Source: Gymnothorax reevesii
Lineage: Eukaryota > Chordata > Actinopteri > Anguilliformes > Muraenidae
Assembly (NCBI GenBank): GCA_029721435.1
Contig: CM056582.1
Location: 43,792,611 to 43,856,610, forward strand
Direction: 5' to 3'
Length of the DNA: 64,000 bases
Translations under genes and position numbers: made by a program
The notes under the pieces: generated by a model
What the model saw: only the letters and a program-made list of their open reading frames with translations
What the model was told of the DNA's origin: nothing
The model's database searches: none
In this document: one piece after another, positions 1 to 11,038 of the stretch
How positions within the stretch are numbered: the stretch's first letter is position 1
How the letters are laid out: every line of letters begins with the position of its first letter

Positions 1-321
1 TCCGGAGCTGTCCTTGCTTTCACTATTCCTGGCACAAACAGAACTAATCATGCATAGTGTTAGAGGACTTAGACTTCAAATTAGAACTGAAACATTGCTT
101 GCTGTTCATCATTGCTGTCAATGCCAGGGGTCCTGGCGGGCTTCAGTGCTTGAGCAGTAGGGGTCAGAAGTTATACAAGTAAGAGTTATCCTCTGATATA
201 AAGGCAGCGAAGGGTCTCTTCTGCTCAGAAACCTGCACAGTATTTTGAAATTGTTTTTGCTTCCTGGTCTGCCTGGGCAGTAAAGGCAGGAGCATGCATT
301 TGAGGGCACAGGGGGCAAGTC

Positions 322-394
322 TGGAGAATGCGGGCGTCGATCCCGCTACCTCTCGCATGCTAAGCGAGCGCTCTACTATTTCAGCTAATTACCC
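322..394 (-). tRNA. tRNA-Ala-AGC: tRNA-Ala (AGC), D type, u1
   Basis: 73 nt; anticodon AGC at nt 34-36 in a paired 5-bp stem; T loop begins with A, as in the vertebrate Ala genes with the GGGGAATTAGC start. D-type copies differ from P-type by C13 to G (breaks the D stem), G18 to A (removes a universally conserved D-loop G in the A box) and a C at nt 40. This copy also has G4 to T, breaking an acceptor pair. The T4 terminator is missing. Probably a weak or dead gene. Confidence 0.88.
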
Positions 395-1197
395 ACCTTT
401 GTTTATGAGAAAATTTACAGATGAATTTCCTCAATTTTGAGTGAAGATTCTTCTCAATCTCTCAGTCCTTGCCCAATTTTTAACCTTTCACTTTTGTATT
501 TGGACAGGGTTTCTCCATCATCTTTACCATCAAAGCCTGGACAGATGCTTGATATGACAGCCAACCAGAAGGAGAATACACAAAATGTTTGAGTTGTAAC
601 ACGCTTGCGCCAACATTACATTGCAAGTGCCTGCATTCATCATTCGAGGGCAAGATTAAACAATGCCATCAGAAACTTCAGCTCAAATTCAGCATTGTGA
701 ACGATTTTATCTCAGACGATGCAAGCGTGTGACGAATGACTCAAGGTCTTGGATGCCAAATGGAAATAAATTCAACTTGCGAGCAAACGTTGGGACAATT
801 AACGAGGGAGAGCAAAACATTACTAAGCTATAGGAGTAATTAAAGAAGTGGAAAGCATCATGGAAATGGACAAGACCATGGTACTGCGTTATGTGGGATG
901 GAAATAAATCAAGGCTCCATCTTGACCATGAAATGTTGCCAAATGCTGTGAGGGCACTGTTCGAGCATTTCATGCGGCAGCAGTGGTAGCTCACTTACTT
1001 GGTATGAGCCATACGATAAATGAATATCAGGGGCCACTCTTGATGGTTTGCTGGAGGATGAATGATTTACCATTTGCAGGTGAGGAAACTGCTCAAAATA
1101 GCCTGAAATTTTCTCAGAGATGACAGTTTCTGGAGGAAACGCCGTCTTCGCACGGATTTTTACAGTTTGGTGGTATCAGAATTTTGATTGCAGAATT
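395..1197. other. Ala-to-Phe spacer (typical)
   Basis: These 803 bp, repeated in every unit, hold no RNA or protein gene that I recognise. The frames open across it (for example 95 codons at 707-994 on the - strand) are kept only because the unit is homogenised; they have no recognisable domain or splice context. The last 25 bp before tRNA-Phe is the most variable part between units. Confidence 0.8.
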
Positions 1198-1270
1198 GCA
1201 GAAATAGCTCAGTTGGGAGAGCGTTAGACTGAAGATCTAAAGGTCCTTGGTTCAATCCCGGGTTTCGGCA
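1198..1270 (+). tRNA. tRNA-Phe-GAA: tRNA-Phe (GAA), u1
   Basis: 73 nt cloverleaf: 7-bp acceptor, A box TAGCTCAGTTGG from nt 8, anticodon loop CTGAAGA with GAA at nt 34-36, T arm GGTTC; no intron and no encoded CCA. Differences from the commonest array version are C3 to A (mismatch with G70), C50 to T (G-T wobble in the T stem) and G57 to A. Decodes UUC/UUU. Confidence 0.95.
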
Positions 1271-1312
1271 ATTTGAGTGCCTTGGCTTGACGTTGCGAGG
1301 AAATGAGGTCTG

Positions 1313-1317
1313 TTTTT
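1313..1317 (+). terminator. Pol III terminator of tRNA-Phe (typical)
   Basis: A TTTTT run lies 43 nt past the end of tRNA-Phe; the same run is found at the same distance in every unit. A T run of four or more on the coding strand is the standard Pol III stop. The distance is longer than usual, so a long 3' trailer is expected. Confidence 0.75.
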
Positions 1318-1654
1318 ACTTACTTGTGCAAAAACAAGATGACTGGAGTCCTTTCGTTTGCTTGCCCTGTGAACAAAAAAAGTCAGCTGGACGAAAGAGG
1401 CGAATGTACTGTGGGCTGCACGAACAGAATGATGTAGTGTTGGGCAAGAATGGTTCTCATGGCAGTGCTGCATCTTGCAAGCCACTTTTAGCCTGGAGAA
1501 ATATCAGTGCTCGATGGTTAGCTTGTGAAAAAAGTGCTTGTTTGATCACCAGGCCACGTGTAATAGTGTTGAAAGAACAGAGCTTAGGTTTCCCAATGTC
1601 ATTCTCAGCGAAAATGAGTCAGCTTTTGATCTTTGTTTTGACAGTAACTGAGGG

Positions 1655-1660
1655 AAAAAA
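1655..1660 (-). terminator. Pol III terminator of tRNA-Asp (typical)
   Basis: Six A on the + strand read as TTTTTT 7 nt after the 3' end of tRNA-Asp. It is present in all units except u4 (near 7,909), where it is interrupted. Confidence 0.85.
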
Positions 1661-1667
1661 CCTCCAA

Positions 1668-1739
1668 TTCCCCGTCGGGGAATCGAACACCGGTCTCCCG
1701 CGTGACAGGCGGGGATACTCACCACTATACTAACGAGGA
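1668..1739 (-). tRNA. tRNA-Asp-GTC: tRNA-Asp (GTC), u1
   Basis: 72 nt; anticodon GTC at nt 34-36, TAGTATAGTGG D arm, 7-bp acceptor with one G-T pair. Here the discriminator base is A instead of G, and G51 to T breaks a T-stem pair. The G discriminator is an identity element for eukaryotic AspRS, so charging may suffer. Confidence 0.93.
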
Positions 1740-2185
1740 CAAAATAGCCATGCAAAGCCTGATATTGTATGTGCTGTAGCATGCCATTCAAAATGTCTGC
1801 AATGACCTTTTGCAGGCCTTGTAAAACAATGGCGATTAAACCTTATGTTAATTTCAGCAATGGCTCCGGAGCTGTCCTTGCTTTCACTATTCCTGGCACA
1901 AACAGAACTAATCATGCATAGTGTTAGAGGACTTAGACTTCAAATTAGAACTGAAACATTGCTTGCTGTTCATCATTGCTGTCAATGCCAGGGGTCCTGG
2001 CGGGCTTCAGTGCTTGAGCAGTAGGGGTCAGAAGTTATACAAGTAAGAGTTATCCTCTGATATAAAGGCAGCGAAGGGTCTCTTCTGCTCAGAAACCTGC
2101 ACAGTATTTTGAAATTGGTTTTGCTTCCTGGTCTGCCTGGGCAGTAAAGGCAGGAGCATGCCTTTGAGGGCACAGGGGGCAACTC
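1740..2185. other. Asp-to-Ala spacer (typical)
   Basis: 446 bp between tRNA-Asp and tRNA-Ala, both on the - strand. I see no gene in it. It contains the stretch just 3' of tRNA-Ala where a T4 terminator is present in some units and absent in others. In the unit shown here that site reads T3 only. Confidence 0.75.
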
Positions 2186-2258
2186 TGGAGAATGCGGGCG
2201 TCGATGCCGCTACCTCTCACATGCTAAGCGAGCGCTCTACCATTTGAGCTAATTCCCC
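2186..2258 (-). tRNA. tRNA-Ala-AGC: tRNA-Ala (AGC), P type, u2
   Basis: P-type copy with an intact D stem and the G18-G19 pair, as in canonical tRNA-Ala. G53 to C leaves a C-C mismatch at the top of the T stem and alters the B box. No T4 terminator. Confidence 0.93.
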
Positions 2259-3061
2259 ACATTTGCTTATGAGAAAATTTACAGATGAATTTCCTCAATT
2301 TTGAGTGAAGATTCTTCTCAATCTCTCAGTCCTTGCCCAATTTTTAACCTTTCACTTTTGTATTTGGACAGGGTTTCTCCATCATCTTTACCATCAAAGC
2401 ATGGACAGATGCTTGATATGACAGCCAACCAGAAGGAGAATACACAAAATGTTTGAGTTGTAACACGCTTGCGCCAACATTACATTGCAAGTGCCTGCAT
2501 TCATCATTCGAGGGCAAGATTAAACAATGCCATCAGAAACTTCAGCTCAAATTCAGCATTGTGAACGATTTTATCTCAGACGATGCAAGCGTGTGACGAA
2601 TGACTCAAGGTCTTGGATGCCAAATGGAAATAAATTCAACTTGCGAGCAAACGTTGGGACAATTAACGAGGGAGAGCAAAACATTACTAAGCTATAGGAG
2701 TAATTAAAGAAGTGGAAAGCATCATGGAAATGGACAAGACCATGGTACTGCGTTATGTGGGATGGAAATAAATCAAGGCTCCATCTTGACCATGAAATGT
2801 TGCCAAATGCTGTAAGGGCACTGTTCGAGCATTTCATGCGGCAGCAGTGGTAGCTCACTTACTTGGTATGAGCCATACGATAAATGAATGTCAGGGGCCA
2901 CTCTTGATGGTTTGCTGGAGGATGAATGATTTACCATTTGCAGGTGAGGAAACTGCTCAAAATAGCCTGAAATTTTCTCAGAGATGACAGTTTCTGGAGG
3001 AAACACCGTCTTCGCACGGATTTTTACAGTTTGGTGGTATCAGAAATTTGAGTGCAGAATT

Positions 3062-3134
3062 GCCGAAATAGCTCAGTTGGGAGAGCGTTAGACTGAAGAT
3101 CTAAAGGACCCTGGTTCATTCCCGGGTTTCGGCA
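3062..3134 (+). tRNA. tRNA-Phe-GAA: tRNA-Phe (GAA), u2
   Basis: Acceptor and anticodon arms intact. T47 to A, and the T loop reads TTCATTC: G57 to A and A58 to T. A58 is nearly invariant in tRNA and part of the B box bound by TFIIIC, so transcription and folding may be affected. Confidence 0.92.
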
Positions 3135-3531
3135 ATTTGAGTGCCTTGGCTTGGCGTTGCGAGGAAATGAGGTCTGTTTTTACTTACTTGTGCAAAAACA
3201 AGATGACTGGAGTCCTTTCGTTTGCTTGCCCTGTGAACAAAAAAAGTCAGCTGGACGAAAGAGGCGAATGTACTGTGGGCTGCACGAACAGAATGATGTA
3301 GTGTTGGGCAAGAATGGTTCTCATGGCAGTGCTGCATCTTGCAAGCCACTTTTAGCCTGGAGAAATATCTGTGCTCGATGGTTAGCTTGTGAAAAAAGTG
3401 CTTGTTTGATCACCAGGCCACGTGTAATAGTGTTGAAAGAACAGAGCTTAGGTTTCCCAATGTCATTCTCAGCGAAAATGAGTCAGCTTTTGATCTTTGT
3501 TTTGACAGTAACTGAGGGAAAAAACCTCCAA

Positions 3532-3603
3532 CTCCCCGTCGGGGAATCGAACCCCGGTCTCCCGCGTGACAGACGGGGATACTCACCACTATACTAACGA
3601 GGA
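3532..3603 (-). tRNA. tRNA-Asp-GTC: tRNA-Asp (GTC), u2
   Basis: C31 to T turns the last anticodon-stem pair into a T-G wobble. All else as consensus, with the G discriminator and T6 terminator. Confidence 0.95.
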
Positions 3604-4009
3604 CAAAATAGCCATGCAAAGCCTGATATTGTATGTGCTGTAGCATGCCATTCAAAATGTCTGCAATGACCTTTTGCAGGCCTTGTAAAACAATGGCGAT
3701 TAAACCTTATGTTAATTTCAGCAATGGCTCCGGAGCTGTCCTTGCTTTCACTATTCCTGGCACAAACAGAACTAATCATGCATAGTGTTAGAGGACTTAG
3801 ACTTCAAATTAGAACTGAAACATTGCTTGCTGTTCATCATTGCTGTCAATGCCAGGGGTCCTGGCGGGCTTCAGTGCTTGAGCAGTAGGGGTCAGAAGTT
3901 ATACAAGTAAGAGTTATCCTCTGATATAAAGGCAGCGAAGGGTCTCTTCTGCTCAGAAACCTGCACTGTATTTTGAAATTGGTTTTGCTTCCTGGTCTGC
4001 CTGGGCAGT

Positions 4010-4013
4010 AAAA
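4010..4013 (-). terminator. Pol III terminator of tRNA-Ala (present in 22 of 39 copies)
   Basis: AAAA on the + strand reads as TTTT, 36 nt past the 3' end of the tRNA-Ala at 4050-4122. In 17 other Ala copies the same position reads AAAG or TAAA on +, leaving only T3. Confidence 0.65.
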
Positions 4014-4049
4014 GCAGGAGCATGCCTTTGAGGGCACAGGGGGCAAGTC

Positions 4050-4122
4050 TGGAGAATGCGGGCGTCGATCCCGCTACCTCTCGCATGCTAAGCGAGCGCT
4101 CTACTATTTCAGCTAATTCCCC
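4050..4122 (-). tRNA. tRNA-Ala-AGC: tRNA-Ala (AGC), D type, u3 distal
   Basis: Standard D-type sequence (G13, A18) inside the duplicated 662-bp segment. T4 terminator at 4010-4013. Confidence 0.9.
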
Positions 4123-4711
4123 ACCTTTGTTTATGAGAAAATTTACAGATGAATTTCCTCAATTTTGAGTGAAGATTCTTTAACCTTTCACTTTTGTATT
4201 TGGACAGGGTTTCTCCATCATCTTTACCGTCAAAGCAAGGACAGATGCTTGATATGGCAGCCAACCAGAAGGAGAATACACACAATGTTTGAGTTGTAAC
4301 ACGCTTGCGCCAACATTACATTGCAAGTGTCTGCATTCATCATTCGAGGGCAAGATTAAACAATGCCATCAGAAACTTCAGCTCAAATTCAGCATTATGA
4401 ACGAATTTATCACTATTCCTTGCACAAACAGAACTAATCATGCATAGTGTTAGAGGACTTAGACTTCAAATTAGAACTGAAACATTGCTTGCTGTTCATC
4501 ATTGCTGTCAATGCCAGGGGTCCTGGCGGGCTTCAGTGCTTGAGCAGTAGGGGTCAGAAGTTATACAAGTAAGAGCTATCCTCTGATATAAAGGCAGCGA
4601 AGGGTCTCTTCTGCTCAGAAACCTGCACTGTAATTTGAAATTGGTTTTGCTTCCTGGTCTGCCTGGGCAGTAAAAGCAGGAGCATGCCTTTGAGGGCACA
4701 GGGGGCAACTC

Positions 4712-4784
4712 TGGAGAATGCGGGCGTCGATCCCGCTACCTCTCACATGCTAAGCGAGCGCTCTACCATTTGAGCTAATTCCCC
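4712..4784 (-). tRNA. tRNA-Ala-AGC: tRNA-Ala (AGC), P type, u3 proximal
   Basis: Canonical P-type copy: all stems pair (one G-T at 30/40), A and B boxes intact, T4 terminator at 4672-4675. Among the best candidates for a functional Ala gene. Confidence 0.97.
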
Positions 4785-5587
4785 ACATTTGCTTATGAGA
4801 AAATTTACAGATGAATTTCCTCAATTTTGAGTGAAGATTCTTCTCAATCTCTCAGTCCTTGCCCAATTTTTAACCTTTCACTTTTGTATTTGGACAGGGT
4901 TTCTCCATCATCTTTACCATCAAAGCATGGACAGATGCTTGATATGACAGCCAACCAGAAGGAGAATACACAAAATGTTTGAGTTGTAACACGCTTGCGC
5001 CAACATTACATTGCAAGTGTCTGCATTCATCATTCGAGGGCAAGATTAAACAATGCCATCAGAAACTTCAGCTCAAATTCAGCATTGTGAACGATTTTAT
5101 CTCAGACGATGCAAGCGTGTGACGAATGACTCAAGGTCTTGGATGCCAAATGGAAATAAATTCAACTTGCGAGCAAACGTTGGGACAATTAACGAGGGAG
5201 AGCAAAACATTACTAAGCTATAGGAATAATTAAAGAAGTGGAAAGCATCATGGAAATGGACAAGACCATGGTACTGCGTTATGTGGGATGGAAATAAATC
5301 AAGGCTCCATCTTGACCATGAAATGTTGCCAAATGCTGTGAGGGCACTGTTCGAGCATTTCATGCGGCAGCAGTGGTAGCTCACTTACTTGGTATGAGCC
5401 ATACGATAAATGAATGTCAGGGGCCACTCTTGATGGTTTGCTGGAGGATGAATGATTTACCATTTGCAGGTGAGGAAACTGCTCAAAATAGCCTGAAATT
5501 TTCTCAGAGATGACAGTTTCTGGAGGAAACGCCGTCTTCGCACGGATTTTTACAGTTTGGTGGTATCAGACTTTTGAGCGCAAATTT

Positions 5588-5660
5588 GCCGAAATAGCTC
5601 AGTTGGGAGAGCGTTAGACTGAAGATCTAAAGGTCCCTGGTTCATTCCCGGGTTTCGGCA
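5588..5660 (+). tRNA. tRNA-Phe-GAA: tRNA-Phe (GAA), u3
   Basis: T loop TTCATTC (G57 to A, A58 to T) as in u2, but T47 is kept. Stems fully paired. Confidence 0.93.
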
Positions 5661-6057
5661 ATTTGAGTGCCTTGGCTTGGCGTTGCGAGGAAATGAGGTC
5701 TGTTTTTACTTACTTGTGCAAAAACAAGATGACTGGAGTCCTTTCGTTTGCTTGCCCTGTGAACAAAAAAAGTCAGCTGGACGAAAGAGGCGAATGTACT
5801 GTGGGCTGCACGAACAGAATGATGTAGTGTTGGGCAAGAATGGTTCTCATGGCAGTGCTGCATCTTGCAAGCCACTTTTAGCCTGGAGAAATATCAGTGC
5901 TCGATGGTTAGCTTGTGAAAAAAGTGCTTGTTTGATCACCAGGCCACGTGTAATAGTGTTGAAAGAACAGAGCTTAGGTTTCCCAATGTCATTCTCAGCG
6001 AAAATGAGTCAGCTTTTGATCTTTGTTTTGACAGTAACTGAGGGAAAAAACCTCCAA

Positions 6058-6129
6058 CTCCCCGTCGGGGAATCGAACCCCGGTCTCCCGCGTGACAGAC
6101 GGGGATACTCACCACTATACTAACGAGGA
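6058..6129 (-). tRNA. tRNA-Asp-GTC: tRNA-Asp (GTC), u3
   Basis: Same C31 to T wobble as u2; otherwise consensus. Confidence 0.95.
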
Positions 6130-6575
6130 CAAAATAGCCATGCAAAGCCTGATATTGTATGTGCTGTAGCATGCCATTCAAAATGTCTGCAATGACCTTT
6201 TGCAGGCCTTGTAAAACAATGGCGATTAAACCTTATGTTAATTTCAGCAATGGCTCCGGAGCTGTCCTTGCTTTCACTATTCCTGGCACAAACAGAACTA
6301 ATCATGCATAGTGTTAGAGGACTTAGACTTCAAATTAGAACTGAAACATTGCTTGCTGTTCATCATTGCTGTCAATGCCAGGGGTCCTGGCGGGCTTCAG
6401 TGCTTGAGCAGTAGGGGTCAGAAGTTATACAAGTAAGAGCTATCCTCTGATATAAAGGCAGCGAAGGGTCTCTTCTGCTCAGAAACCTGCACTGTATTTT
6501 GAAATTGGTTTTGCTTCCTGGTCTGCCTGGGCAGTAAAAGCAGGAGCATGCCTTTGAGGGCACAGGGGGCAACTC

Positions 6576-6648
6576 TGGAGAATGCGGGCGTCGATCCCGC
6601 TACCTCTCACATGCTAAGCTAGCGCTCTACCATTTCAGCTAATTCCAC
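6576..6648 (-). tRNA. tRNA-Ala-AGC: tRNA-Ala (AGC), damaged mixed type, u4
   Basis: Mixed copy with P-type G18 and T40 but D-type G13. It also has G2 to T in the acceptor and C29 to A in the anticodon stem, both breaking pairs. Three broken stem pairs suggest a pseudogene, although the AGC anticodon and T4 terminator remain. Confidence 0.85.
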
Positions 6649-7451
6649 ACATTTGCTTATGAGAAAATTTACAGATGAATTTCCTCAATTTTGAGTGAAG
6701 ATTCTTCTCAATCTCTCAGTCCTTGCCCAATTTTTAACCTTTCACTTTTGTATTTGGACAGGGTTTCTCCATCATCTTTACCATCAAAGCATGGACAGAT
6801 GCTTGATATGACAGCCAACCAGAAGGAGAATACACAAAATGTTTGAGTTGTAACACGCTTGCGCCAACATTACATTGCAAGTGTCTGCATTCATCATTCG
6901 AGGGCAAGATTAAACAATGCCATCAGAAACTTCAGCTCAAATTCAGCATTGTGAACGATTTTATCTCAGACGATGCAAGCGTGTGACGAATGACTCAAGG
7001 TCTTGGATGCCAAATGGAAATAAATTCAACTTGCGAGCAAACGTTGGGACAATTAACGAGGGAGAGCAAAACATTACTAAGCTATAGGAGTAATTAAAGA
7101 AGTGGAAAGCATCATGGAAATGGACAAGACCATGGTACTGCGTTATGTGGGATGGAAATAAATCAAGGCTCCATCTTGACCATGAAATGTTGCCAAATGC
7201 TGTGAGGGCACTGTTCGAGCATTTCATGCGGCAGCAGTGGTAGCTCACTTACTTGGTATGAGCCATACGATAAATGAATGTCAGGGGCCACTCTTGATGG
7301 TTTGCTGGAGGATGAATGATTTACCATTTGCAGGTGAGGAAACTGCTCAAAATAGCCTGAAATTTTCTCAGAGATGACAGTTTCTGGAGGAAACGCCGTC
7401 TTCGCACAGATTTTTACAGTTTGGTGGTATCAGAATTTTGAGTGCAGAATT

Positions 7452-7524
7452 GCCGAAATAGCTCAGTTGGGAGAGCGTTAGACTGAAGATCTAAAGGTCC
7501 CTGGTTCGATCCCGGGTTTCGGCA
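7452..7524 (+). tRNA. tRNA-Phe-GAA: tRNA-Phe (GAA), u4
   Basis: Exact array consensus: C3, G4, G57 and A58 all present and every stem paired. A good candidate functional gene. Confidence 0.97.
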
Positions 7525-7921
7525 ATTTGAGTGCCTTGGCTTGGCGTTGCGAGGAAATGAGGTCTGTTTTTACTTATTTGTGCAAAAACAAGATGACTGG
7601 AGTCCTTTCGTTTGCTTGCCCTGTGAACAAAAAAAGTCAGCTGGACGAAAGAGGCGAATGTACTGTGGGCTGCACGAACAGAATGATGTAGTGTTGGGCA
7701 AGAATGGTTCTCATGGCAGTGCTGCATCTTGCAAGCCACTTTTAGCCTGGAGAAATATCAGTGCTCGATGGTTAGCTTGTGAAAAAAGTGCTTGTTTGAT
7801 CACCAGGCCATGTGTAATAGTGTTGAAAGAACAGAGCTTAGGTTTCCCAATGTCATTCTCAGAAAAAATGAGTCAGCTTTTGATCTTTGTTTTGACAGTA
7901 ACTGAGGGAAATAATCTCCAA

Positions 7922-7993
7922 CTCCCCGTCGGGGAATCGAACCCCGGTCTCCCGCGTGATAGGCGGGGATACTCACCACTATACTAACGAGGA
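7922..7993 (-). tRNA. tRNA-Asp with ATC anticodon and broken terminator, u4
   Basis: Body identical to tRNA-Asp consensus, but G34 to A makes the anticodon ATC. G34 is an AspRS identity base in eukaryotes and tRNA-Asp is normally GTC only. The downstream T6 run is also interrupted (ATTATTT on the - strand), so the next T run lies about 55 nt further on. Either a decaying copy or an unusual isodecoder for GAU. Confidence 0.88.
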
Positions 7994-8439
7994 CAATATA
8001 GCCATGCAAAGCCTGATATTGTATGTGCTGTAGCATGCCATTCAAAATGCCTGCAATGACCTTTTGCAGGCCTTGTAAAACAATGGCGATTAAACCTTAT
8101 GTTAATTTCAGCAATGGCTCCGGAGCTGTCCTTGCTTTCACTATTCCTGGCACAAACAGAACTAATCATGCATAGTGTTAGAGGACTTAGACTTCAAATT
8201 AGAACTGAAACATTGCTTGCTGTTCATCATTGCTGTCAATGCCAGGGGTCCTGGCGGGCTTCAGTGCTTGAGCAGTAGGGGTCAGAAGTTATACAAGTAA
8301 GAGTTATCCTCTGATATAAAGGCAGCGAAGGGTCTCTTCTGCTCAGAAACCTGCACTGTATTTTGAAATTGGTTTTGCTTCCTGGTCTGCCTGGGCAGTA
8401 AAAGCAGGAGCATGCCTTTGAGGGCACAGGGGGCAAGTC

Positions 8440-8512
8440 TGGAGAATGCGGGTGTCGATCCCGCTACCTCTCGCATGCTAAGCGAGCGCTCTACTATTTC
8501 AGCTAATTCCCC
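8440..8512 (-). tRNA. tRNA-Ala-AGC: tRNA-Ala (AGC), D type, u5 distal
   Basis: D-type with an extra change, G60 to A at the end of the T loop. Terminator T4 present. Confidence 0.88.
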
Positions 8513-9101
8513 ACCTTTGTTTATGAGAAAATTTACAGATGAATTTCCTCAATTTTGAGTGAAGATTCTTTAACCTTTCACTTTTGTATTTGGACAGGGT
8601 TTCTCCATCATCTTTACCGTCAAAGCAAGGACAGATGCTTGATATGACAGCCAACCAGAAGGAGAATACACACAATGTTTGAGTTGTAACACGCTTGCGC
8701 CAACATTACATTGCAAGTGTCTGCATTCATCATTCGAGGGCAAGATTAAACAATGCCATCAGAAACTTCAGCTCAAATTCAGCATTATGAACGAATTTAT
8801 CACTATTCCTTGCACAAACAGAACTAATCATGCATAGTGTTAGAGGACTTAGACTTCAAATTAGAACTGAAACATTGCTTGCTGTTCATCATTGCTGTCA
8901 ATGCCAGGGGTCCTGGCGGGCTTCAGTGCTTGAGCAGTAGGGGTCAGAAGTTATACAAGTAAGAGCTATCCTCTGATATAAAGGCAGCGAAGGGTCTCTT
9001 CTGCTCAGAAACCTGCACTGTAATTTGAAATTGGTTTTGCTTCCTGGTCTGCCTGGGCAGTAAAAGCAGGAGCATGCCTTTGAGGGCACAGGGGGCAACT
9101 C

Positions 9102-9174
9102 TGGAGAATGCGGGCGTCGATCCCGCTACCTCTCACATGCTAAGCGAGCGCTCTACCATTTGAGCTAATTCCCC
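9102..9174 (-). tRNA. tRNA-Ala-AGC: tRNA-Ala (AGC), P type, u5 proximal
   Basis: Canonical P-type, T4 terminator present. Confidence 0.97.
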
Positions 9175-9977
9175 ACATTTGCTTATGAGAAAATTTACAG
9201 ATGAATTTCCTCAATTTTGAGTGAAGATTCTTCTCAATCTCTCAGTCCTTGCCCAATTTTTAACCTTTCACTTTTGTATTTGGACAGGGTTTCTCCATCA
9301 TCTTTACCATCAAAGCATGGACAGATGCTTGATATGACAGCCAACCAGAAGGAGAATACACAAAATGTTTGAGTTGTAACACGCTTGCGCCAACATTACA
9401 TTGCAAGTGCCTGCATTCATCATTCGAGGGCAAGATTAAACAATGCCATCAGAAACTTCAGCTCAAATTCAGCATTGTGAACGATTTTATCTCAGACGAT
9501 GCAAGCGTGTGACGAATGACTCAAGGTCTTGGATGCCAAATGGAAATAAATTCAACTTGCGAGCAAACGTTGGGACAATTAACGAGGGAGAGCAAAACAT
9601 TACTAAGCTATAGGAATAATTAAAGAAGTGGAAAGCATCATGGAAATGGACAAGACCATGGTACTGCGTTATGTGGGATGGAAATAAATCAAGGCTCCAT
9701 CTTGACCATGAAATGTTGCCAAATGCTGTGAGGGCACTGTTCGAGCATTTCATGCGGCAGCAGTGGTAGCTCACTTACTTGGTATGAGCCATACGATAAA
9801 TGAATGTCAGGGGCCACTCTTGATGGTTTGCTGGAGGATGAATGATTTACCATTTGCAGGTGAGGAAACTGCTCAAAATAGCCTGAAATTTTCTCAGAGA
9901 TGACAGTTTCTGGAGGAAACACCGTCTTCGCACGGATTTTTACAGTTTGGTGGTATCAGAAATTTGAGTGCAGAATT

Positions 9978-10050
9978 GCCGAAATAGCTCAGTTGGGAGA
10001 GCGTTAGACTGAAGATCTAAAGGACCCTGGTTCATTCCCGGGTTTTGGCA
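9978..10050 (+). tRNA. tRNA-Phe-GAA: tRNA-Phe (GAA), u5
   Basis: T47 to A and T loop TTCATTC as in u2, plus C69 to T, which turns G4-C69 into a G-T wobble. Confidence 0.92.
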
Positions 10051-10447
10051 ATTTGAGTGCCTTGGCTTGGCGTTGCGAGGAAATGAGGTCTGTTTTTACT
10101 TACTTGTGCAAAAACAAGATGACTGGAGTCCTTTCGTTTGCTTGCCCTGTGAACAAAAAAAGTCAGCTGGACGAAAGAGGCGAATGTACTGTGGGCTGCA
10201 CGAACAGAATGATGTAGTGTTGGGCAAGAATGGTTCTCATGGCAGTGCTGCATCTTGCAAGCCACTTTTAGCCTGGAGAAATATCAGTGCTCGATGGTTA
10301 GCTTGTGAAAAAAGTGCTTGTTTGATCACCAGGCCACGTGTAATAGTGTTGAAAGAACAGAGCTTAGGTTTCCCAATGTCATTCTCAGCGAAAATGAGTC
10401 AGCTTTTGATCTTTGTTTTGACAGTAACTGAGGGAAAAAACCTCCAA

Positions 10448-10519
10448 CTCCCCGTCGGGGAATCGAACCCCGGTCTCCCGCGTGACAGACGGGGATACTC
10501 ACCACTATACTAACGAGGA
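10448..10519 (-). tRNA. tRNA-Asp-GTC: tRNA-Asp (GTC), u5
   Basis: C31 to T wobble shared with u2 and u3; otherwise consensus. Confidence 0.95.
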
Positions 10520-10965
10520 CAAAATAGCCATGCAAAGCCTGATATTGTATGTGCTGTAGCATGCCATTCAAAATGTCTGCAATGACCTTTTGCAGGCCTT
10601 GTAAAACAATGGCGATTAAACCTTATGTTAATTTCAGCAATGGCTCCGGAGCTGTCCTTGCTTTCACTATTCCTGGCACAAACAGAACTAATCATGCATA
10701 GTGTTAGAGGACTTAGACTTCAAATTAGAACTGAAACATTGCTTGCTGTTCATCATTGCTGTCAATGCCAGGGGTCCTGGCGGGCTTCAGTGCTTGAGCA
10801 GTAGGGGTCAGAAGTTATACAAGTAAGAGTTATCCTCTGACATAAAGGCAGCGAAGGGTCTCTTCTGCTCAGAAACCTGCACTGTATTTTGAAATTGGTT
10901 TTGCTTCCTGGTCTGCCTGGGCAGTAAAAGCAGGAGCATGCCTTTGAGGGCACAGGGGGCAAGTC

Positions 10966-11038
10966 TGGAGAATGCGGGCGTCGATCCCGCTACCTCTCGC
11001 ATGCTAAGCGAGCGCTCTACTATTTCAGCTAATTCCCC
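10966..11038 (-). tRNA. tRNA-Ala-AGC: tRNA-Ala (AGC), D type, u6 distal
   Basis: Standard D-type with T4 terminator. Confidence 0.9.

Larger units (their letters stand above)
1271..1667. other. Phe-to-Asp convergent spacer (typical)
   Basis: These 397 bp separate the 3' ends of the converging Phe and Asp genes. They contain the Pol III terminators of both (T5 at 1313-1317 on +, T6 at 1655-1660 on -). A 148-codon + strand frame runs through the spacer into the antisense of tRNA-Asp; I do not regard it as a gene. Confidence 0.8.
3749..4410. repeat. 662-bp duplicated Ala segment that makes a long unit (first example)
   Basis: Long units carry two direct copies of a segment with tRNA-Ala. The upstream (distal) copy is 662 bp: it lacks about 25 bp of a CT-rich stretch seen in the other copy, and ends at a junction where TTATC meets CACTATT (4,406-4,417), sharing only 1-2 bp. 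Other distal copies: 8139-8800, 10665-11326, 13193-13854, 17583-18244, 21973-22634, 24499-25160, 27025-27686, 29551-30212, 33941-34602, 36467-37128, 40857-41518, 43383-44044, 45909-46570, 60886-61547 and 63412 to the window end. The identical junction in all of them points to one duplication event later spread by exchange. Confidence 0.93.

Noticed and set aside
118..358. 66- and 64-codon - strand frames overlapping the tRNA-Ala flank
   Set aside because: They run through or next to tRNA-Ala (peptide REVAGSTPAFSRL is its translation) and differ by simple spacer changes; not genes.
707..994. 95-codon - strand frame identical in most units
   Set aside because: Lies in the spacer, shows no recognisable domain, signal or splice context, and is no better conserved than the rest of the spacer.
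1287..1733. 148-codon + strand frame conserved in nearly every unit
   Set aside because: It ends in the antisense of tRNA-Asp, giving the familiar tRNA-derived peptide GESNPGLPRDRRGYSPLY. Conservation follows from unit homogenisation; no domain and no promoter context.
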